Assembly (NCBI GenBank): GCA_022592435.1
Contig: JABYQS010000399.1
Location: 1 to 24,974 of the forward strand
Reading direction: 5' to 3'
DNA length: 24,974 nucleotides
From: Cerioporus squamosus
Lineage: Eukaryota > Basidiomycota > Agaricomycetes > Polyporales > Polyporaceae
Position numbers and translations under genes: made by a program. Each line of letters starts with the position of its first letter. Position 1 is the first letter of the stretch. Below the pieces are notes generated by a model that saw only the letters and a list, made by a program, of their open reading frames with translations, was not told the DNA's origin and ran no database searches. Positions 18,919-24,974 of the stretch are shown here, piece by piece.

Positions 18919-20964
18919 ATGTTGCCCCCGTGCTCATCACCCTCATGCCTTGGTTCAAACGGGTCGCGCATTCATATCATCGGAGCACCAGCACAGGTGC
19001 CTCTGAGCGCTGCGGCCTAAGGCATTAGGTCGGGCCGTCGTTGGGGAAGAACGACCGGCCTGAGCGGTTCCCGCAGCCAAATCCGCAATCACCCCGAGAT
19101 CTCGCATACGCTGAAGGCCTTCTCAAGGAAACGCATGTGCCCGGCCTCACAGTCGGGGTCGTGCGCGTCGATGGCGACTCGATCGTCACCGAGTTTGGGG
19201 CTTGGGGAAACATGACCGAAGACGGCAACGCGACGAAGCCGGAGGTACGTTGCAGTAGTGCTGCGGCGAGGCACCATCTTCTGCCAGTCTCATCTCTCTT
19301 CTGTTCAGACGCTCTTTAGCATTGGGTCGTGCTCGAAAGCCTTTCTAGCGAGCGCTGTAGGTATCCTCATGGACGACTTCGCACACGGCCGCAACGTCAC
19401 CGCTCTTCCTCCGACTGTATCGAAATTCACGTGGGATACGAAGGTTGTGGACTTGCTCTCCGAACAATGGGCACTCGATGATGTGTGGGCAACTGAGAAG
19501 GCGAACGTCCGAGATATCTTGACGCATGTTTCTGGCCTCACAAGGCTCGTGTCTCTGGCTACAACTCGCAGCCCGAGACATACTCATGATCGCTGAATCC
19601 TTCAGGCACGACTTCTCCTGGCTCAATGAAGACTCGGCGCCCTACCTCGTCAAGGAGAATGCGGTACATGAAGCACAAGTAAGAGCTTCGAGAGAAATGG
19701 AGCTACAACAACCTGGTCCGTGCTTTTTTATGTGTATTCTTACTCATGCGAGTACTGACTTCCACCAAGATGTACATCACTGGATCTTATATCGTCTCTG
19801 CGTACTCCGGCAAACCATTCACCGCGTTCGTGAAGGAACGGATCTTCGATGCCCTGAACATGACCTCCACCACGTATCGTTGGGACGAGGCCGAAGACAG
19901 CCAGCTATTCAGTCATGCGTGGAGTGGCTCCGAGCATCGGCGTATTCCGTACTGGTTTGCGGGGGAGAAGGTCTCCGAGTTCATCGCGGGTGCCGGCGGG
20001 GTGATATCCAGTGCCACTGACATGGTGGTAAAGTAGTATCCATATCCTACAGAGGATGCTGATGACCGCGACACAGACCAAGTGGCTCGCGATGCTCCTA
20101 CATGCTGGGGTCAATCCTTATAACAACCGCACGGTCGTCCCACGCTCTGTATTCGACGAGATGACGAGCGCGCACTCCATTTTCATCGGGCGACCACTGA
20201 GTCCACTAACACCCCTCGCCGTTACGGAATGGGTTGGCTGCGCACATCATTCCTAGGTCATGATGTGAGTGGCCATTTCGAGTCTACTTGTGGAATGTTA
20301 ACCGTCCGCGCAGATCGTCAGCCATGGCGGAGGTCTTCCCGGCTTCCTGACAGATGTCACCTTCCTCCCAGAACACGGGCTTGGGATAGCTGCGTTTGCC
20401 AACTCGGACGGCCGCACTCTGCGCAGGTGCAAGTTCCACTACGCATCATTGAAGACTATCTCGACTTGGAGCATGCTGTCGATGTTCCGCAGTACTCGCG
20501 AGCGGACGACTCGCTCCTCGCACACTCGATCTCCTACGAGTCTCACCAATTGATGGATTGCGATACGGCAGCCCCTCATGTGCCTATCGACGATTACGCC
20601 GGTATATACTACAACCCTGCATACAAGAACTTCACTCTCTGCGCGACAACGAGCGGTACTGAAGACTGTCGGCGTATCCTCTCTGACTGGGCCGCCGTCA
20701 CCCCGATGGAGCACTCGACCCGGACGTCCTTTATGAGGCACGAGGCACGTACTCTTTTCGCACCTCAAGATGCAACGGGTATGCTCCGGCGATGGCTACG
20801 AGGCATTCACTCTCACCCCGGTCACGTTATTCCCGGGAGGATACGGACATGACGAGACCCCGTTCGCCTATCTGGGCCTTACGCCTCCCGAGGGTGTGGA
20901 AGTCGAGTGCGATGTGTGGGTGAAGCCTAACGCCGTGCTCGGGTGGCGGTCTGATGAACAGTGA
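18919..20964 (+). pseudogene. Beta-lactamase/transpeptidase-like serine hydrolase, pseudogene
   Basis: Recognisable parts in order: HVPGLTVGVVRVDGD; exon from 19309 with FSIGSCSKAF (SxxK, catalytic Ser and Lys); TEKANVRDILTHVSGLT; RHDFSW from 19606; WSYNN (the YxN motif) near 19700; MYITGSYIVSAYSGK from 19770; GGVISSATDM; TKWLAMLLHAGV from 20077; GMGWLRTSFLGHD near 20230-20264; IVSHGGGLPGF (HGG-type third motif) from 20314; and the C-terminal FTLTPVTLFPGGYG ending with TGA at 20962-20964. This order is that of the secreted LACTB/class C-like hydrolases common in Polyporales. Lesions: the N-terminus cannot be joined in one frame to the ATG at 18919; an extra base near 19651; a TAA at 19680-19682 inside the conserved block; and frame changes near 20200-20230, 20415-20430 and 20740-20770. 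Neighbouring genes are clean, so these are probably real mutations. Confidence 0.8.
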
Positions 20965-21361
20965 GGAAGGGCCGAGTGGTACTGGAGGAGCATCCGCTAG
21001 AGGGCGGATGTGTGGTTCTTGAAGATATGGGACATATGGGCGCGTGATGAGGTTCAAGGTTAGCTCTCTTTCTGTGCATACAAGTGATAAGGTTGACCTG
21101 GGTTGACAAAAGGCTGTCCGGCTTTTTCATGCTCGAGTGCCAGTATTGCTACAACAAGTGGATGTCCAGCTGAGCCCAAAATACGATTGATCCCGGATCT
21201 ACGTCTGTATCTCCCTCGACTTCAAGGCTGTACCTGGACCAAGATCATCTCGCCGTTGCGGTCTGAAGCTGCTGACGATGCAAAGTTGGCAAGGTGCCAC
21301 GATTGCTGAATACAAGGTTAGGAGTATCGATGACGTATATGCTACCATACAGTGGTACGAG
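20965..21361 (+). other. Downstream flank, one possible exon
   Basis: Following the pseudogene stop there is no complete gene. A plus-strand stretch of about 75 bases ends at a good donor (21361, then GTGAGTG) and reads GATIAEYKVRSIDDVYATIQ, which looks protein-like. Its phase does not match the next open stretch at 21455, so the two cannot be joined cleanly. Confidence 0.3.
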
Positions 21362-21454
21362 GTGAGTGTCGCTCTCAGGCTCCGAGCAGTCTCTCTTCCG
21401 TGTCGCCGTTGATCATCCAGTGGTGTCCAACAGCAATAACTGCTAAATTTGCAG

Positions 21455-22250
21455 CAGGCTCAGCGAGAATCTAGATGTCACCGAGCTCGTTCAAGTCGAA
21501 CAAGGTCCCAAAGGCGAGGCGGTCTCAGACGGGAGTAGCGGCCACGACATTGACAGATTCATTCTGCCAAACGAACCCACGTTCCTTTCGAGTTTACGTC
21601 GGCGTGTCGCATGGGGAAAGACACGGCCAGAAGAACCAGCAGAGCGTCCGGAGGTCGTCGCCCCGCCTCTGCATTGCGCATGTGCTCCGAGGCTGCCATA
21701 CTTCGGTGTTCCCGGCGACCATTGGCTCACGGGAGTATCGGTAGTGGCTGTGGCGGAGACGTGCACAGGGGTGGCTTGGATAGCGCAGGGACGGCGCGGG
21801 GTGGTCGGTTTGACGGCATCTATCGAGTTGATGATCGGCACGCTATGTATGTCTTCTGGTCTATCGATGGACAGCAGTTAGAAACATGCTGACCGCTTAT
21901 ATCCTCTAGTGGTTCTCTGATCGAGGCTTAGATTCCATGCGCCTTATTCAGAGATCGTGGGCGACGCTACGTTCGTTCCACGGATCGCTGAAGGTTCCTC
22001 TGTGATTCGCCCTATGGCATAATGAACTTCGGGTCCTACTCCAAGCCCAGCTCATTACCAGTGCACTCAAGAAGTCGTATACTCAGGGGATCATTCGCTG
22101 TTGCGTTGTGTCGAACCCACGCGAGGCCATGCCGCCGGGAACTGCGATCCTTCTCACAGCTGTGCGGCGGCTGATATACTTCTGTCTTCTCACCTCCTCG
22201 ACATCAAGCCCTCACGTAATCAAAGTCTCTCGAAAGGCAAGCTTACGAGG
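21455..22250 (+). pseudogene. Possible remnant of a class I/II (ACC synthase-like) aminotransferase
   Basis: After an acceptor TTTGCAG, about 390 bases stay open in one frame. It starts SENLDVTELVQV and contains GDHWLTGVSVVAVAE. After a likely intron (21847-21909) two further pieces read FHAPYSEIVGDATFVPRIAE (about 21935) and ALKKSYTQGIIRCCVVSNPR (about 22060-22120). Order and spacing resemble the PLP-aminotransferase landmarks AEN-L, EHI-T-G, PYY-GF and the SNPHNPLG motif. Stops and frame changes separate the pieces, the NPHNPLG motif is degraded (SNPREA), and the PLP-lysine region was not found. The identification is an inference from pattern similarity only. Confidence 0.3.
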
Positions 22251-22872
22251 TATGTAAGTGCGACTCCTTTGTCTCTCCGTCGTCTTGTAGGTTCTACCCT
22301 CCTCACATTGGGGAGCGAAGGGCATCCTTCGCTGAATATCAGGAACTATCGAAGGCTAGATCGTATGGTGGGCGACAGCGGTGCGTCCCTCGCTTCTATT
22401 ACTCTTACATGACTAACGAATACCCCTTGGCAGATAGAAGAAGCTGCGAGCACCGCGGTGCCACCGCCGCCACCCGGCGCGAAGCCCAGTAAATGAGTTC
22501 ATCACATTTCTGACATTCTTCTCATTCTGGCCAGAAGGCGGCGCAAGCGAAGACTACCACACACCCCGCTGGCTATATCCCCAACTCTGGTGTCGTGTGC
22601 AGTAGATCTTCAATGCTATGTACTCACTAACGGTGCAGTTGAGGGAGGCCGAACGCTGTGTCATATGCTCGGTGAGCTCATCGCTGCCCGGTGCTACTGA
22701 CTGCGAGGATGAATGAGATGATCAATTGCCATTGCAGTGATGCAGAGCGTTATATGAATCCATCAGAGCGCGAAGCAGATGTCCCAGCGTCCCGCCGCCG
22801 GCTTTAAGGCCCCTTGCCCACCAAGCACACCACTATGCGCCCTGCACCCTCGCCGTAGCCAGGCGGCACACC
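22251..22872. other. Intergenic region before the third membrane-protein gene
   Basis: No coding segment can be supported. If the aminotransferase-like remnant is real, its decayed 3' part would lie here. A proline run (near 22460-22490) and several GT/AG pairs are present but give no consistent frame. Confidence 0.35.
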
Positions 22873-24181
22873 ATGACCCAGACCACTCCTCAATCCATGG
22901 ACCCCGCACTGGGACTCCGTCCAGAGGAAGGTCTGCGCTTGCTGCTCATCGGCGCGGTGTGGTCTTCTTTCCTCATCCCCGTCGTCATTCTGTTATTCTA
23001 TTTCTCCGACTCTCCGGTCAGGCGACGGCCGATCTTTCTGTTCAATATCCTCAGCATTATACTTGGCTTGGTCGAGGGTGCAGTCATTATACACACTTTC
23101 GTATGTCGTCAGCTCAAGTTATTGTCCGGACTGCGGATCTCCAGCTAACCCCACACCTCTCTGAACCAGAGTAACTTTATTCTGGATCCAGAGAGACGAA
23201 TACCATCGACTCTCCTCACTGTCCTTTCTTCCATCATATACCTTATCCCGTCATGCGTTCAGTTGATCCTCATCTTTCGAGTCGTCTCTGAATACTCCGC
23301 CCGACTCCTCTCCGTCCGAACTATGGTCGCCCTCTGCAGCCCTATAGTAGCCATGAAGTGCGCCAGGGTGGCGATAGCGAGCGTGTTACTGGCCCACCTG
23401 TACTCGGGTTTAGGTGGCCCGCCGGACTCCGACAGTGCGACAGCGGACGCAGGGTGGAAACCGGACATGACATATGTCCAGGTCCTATGGCTCCTCCAGC
23501 TATTCGACGACATGTGAGTCGTCCCAACCTCTTTTCAGGACCTTGCTAATACCCAGTCAGATATATATCTGCAATCCTCGCGATACCTGTACCTTCATCT
23601 CTGAGCAAGCCCTCGGCAATATCGCGTTGTGAGTTTCTGGTTTCATTTCGTCGATGTGTCACTAATACTTGCGTCCTCTTCGCGCGCTAGGGAGTCCTCG
23701 AAAGCTGATGCGCATCGCACTTACGACTTGCGCCATTCCGGTCATTCTCGACATCATCCAAGTTGCTCAATCATTCCTTCATCTTCGCTTCGCTGCGGCC
23801 ATGGACATCCCCTTGGTCAACAGCTACGTACAGATCATATGCGTACTGCTCGCCACTCTCTGGGATGGCACAGATGAGAAGTCTCCCAACTCAGCAGCAC
23901 GACACGACCGCGAAGCCGCCCCGGGACTCATGGCTTCACACAACCCAACTTTTCGAGAGCAGCGCTTCGAACAATTGGCCTCCCCATCGATCAAGGACGC
24001 ATTCTCAGGGAGCGTCAGGGACTCGAGTACCGCCGTGGGAGAGGAGGATGCGGAGGATCGTCTGAAGTGGCTAGCCGAGCTCGGGCAGGAGCGCATTCAA
24101 GGACGTACCCCACCTTCGTTGTGTACCGCTGCGACATTCGACAATACCGGTCAGCCTGTATCGCTGTTCTATGCTGTATAA
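22873..24181 (+). CDS. Seven-transmembrane protein, second uncharacterised fungal family
   Basis: Exons 22873-23100, 23170-23513, 23561-23628 and 23691-24181 give 376 aa. Hydrophobic helices in order: LLLIGAVWSSFLIPVVILLF, IFLFNILSIILGLVEGAVII, LLTVLSSIIYLIPSCVQLIL, VALCSPIVAMKCARVAIASV, a segment around MTYVQVLWLLQLF with YISAILAIPV, ALTTCAIPVILDIIQVA, and NSYVQIICVLLATLW. A long polar C-terminal tail of about 110 residues follows, rich in Ser, Glu and Asp, probably cytosolic. The WSSF..P start, the helix spacing and the final SYVQI..VLLATLW match a widespread family of seven-helix proteins in wood-decay basidiomycetes with no known function. Introns are 47-69 bp and GT-AG. The third exon uses the second of two nearby AG sites (23560) to keep frame. 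No upstream TATA box is clear. Confidence 0.85.
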
Positions 24182-24974
24182 ATTATTGCGCCACCCTATG
24201 TTGTGCGATACTCAGCATCGTCCAACATACGCTGTGAGCAACATACGTAGCCTGCAGCCTGGGCCACGCCGCTGTAGTGGTTGGATTCAGCTCGATTTCA
24301 TGGCTGTACTTGAAGAGCAGCGACCAACGCTGAATTGCATGGTGAGACTCCCTGAACAGAGGGAATGGAGGAAGGGGAAAAGCTTAAGTAGTAGACTGTG
24401 AACCCGGCCGAGCTCGAGCCTGAAGCTTATAAGTAACCGAGTAAGAAACAGTTAGTGATTAGCACGTAGACAAGTAAGAAACTGGGATTAGACAAGTAAT
24501 AAGTTGGGCGTGGAGTAGTAAGAAGTTTGTGTTTGTGTTGTAATAAGCTTAGCGTCTGTCTAAGTCTTCCCGACTTCAGACTTGTACGGTCACGACGACG
24601 TCCACGACGTCGAGCCCATGTGGCATGCACTCAGAAAGCTCGGATAACTTGGCTACTACATATATCTTGCACCTGACTGAGCTTCATGGCCGAATGTTGC
24701 TCGAAACTCACGCCTCAATCTTCGGACCAGCAAGCAACAACAGCTCTGCCTTCCGAGTCGTCGCGCGTCGCCATCTTGGACAAGACGTGCAGATACTGCT
24801 TGGTGTTTCGTGAACGTCTACGGCCATTACGCGTAGCATGCTTGGAACAACTTTAAGGTGGGTAGTTGATCTGACAATTGTCCACTCCTCCGCTTTGTCC
24901 CAGTTGCAACCCCATTTCGAGGTCCAAGCCTCCATGGAGCCGCTATGACCATAGAGCCTCGTGTTTGTCCCGCT
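24182..24974. other. Gene-free right end
   Basis: About 0.8 kb after the last gene has no supportable exon on either strand. It contains the AT-richer degenerate repeat stretch listed separately. Short open frames at 24625-24813 (plus) and 24708-24935 (minus) oppose each other and show no motif. Confidence 0.5.
24425..24545. repeat. Degenerate AAGTAAGAA-type repeats
   Basis: Variants of A/GAGTAAGAAAC and ACAAGTAAT/GAA recur at least five times in about 120 bases, including two copies of AGACAAGTAA. Spacing is irregular. It is an imperfect low-complexity repeat, not a CRISPR array. Similar AAGTAAGTT and CAAGCAAGTT units occur at about 121-152. Confidence 0.5.

Noticed and set aside
1..24974. 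CRISPR, operon, phage, transposon or tRNA signals
   Set aside because: No regular repeat-spacer array, no transposase or reverse transcriptase motif, no terminal repeat pair and no tRNA T-loop context was found; intron-rich genes show a eukaryotic source.

Overview
The window reads as nuclear DNA of a filamentous basidiomycete, most likely an Agaricomycete of the Polyporales type. This is inferred from many 50-65 bp GT...AG introns with CTRAY-like branch sites, GC-rich third codon positions, and families typical of these fungi (BTB/POZ proteins, DUF6533 seven-helix proteins, type-B carboxylesterases, beta-lactamase-like hydrolases). There are no operons, ribosome binding sites, CRISPR arrays or tRNA genes that I can see. 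All gene models were spliced by hand, and every exon junction of the intact genes keeps one reading frame.

Layout. 1-1489: low-complexity start and mostly non-genic sequence. 1490-3730 (+): secreted type-B carboxylesterase/lipase, 9 exons. 4179-5319 (-): BTB/POZ protein, 2 exons. 6214-7726 (-): seven-helix membrane protein, 7 exons. 7727-10181: no supported gene. 10182-12238 (+): flavin amine (polyamine) oxidase with a signal peptide, 8 exons. 12493-13793 (-): PP2A-like (Sit4/PP6 type) phosphatase, 8 exons. 14063-15025 (+): LYPLA-like alpha/beta hydrolase with no visible catalytic triad, 3 exons. 15026-16789: no gene model, but a coding-like stretch. 16790-18367 (+): DUF6533 seven-helix protein with one apparent frameshift and two unusual intron pairs. 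18919-20964 (+): beta-lactamase-like hydrolase pseudogene with several lesions. 20965-22872: possible decayed aminotransferase-like gene. 22873-24181 (+): a third seven-helix protein, 4 exons. 24182-24974: no gene, degenerate AT-rich repeats.

The genes do not form an evident pathway. The left and middle parts (1.5-15 kb) hold clean genes, among them a housekeeping phosphatase. The right part (15-22.8 kb) is an accessory-like stretch of decayed genes between two membrane-protein genes. The most distinctive features are splicing features: a probable stwintron (an intron inserted in the donor site of another intron) and a 2-nt exon, both in the DUF6533 gene; a GC-AG intron in the phosphatase gene; and a 189-nt intron with 175 nt free of AG. 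I found no evidence of a defence, mobile or biosynthetic system.
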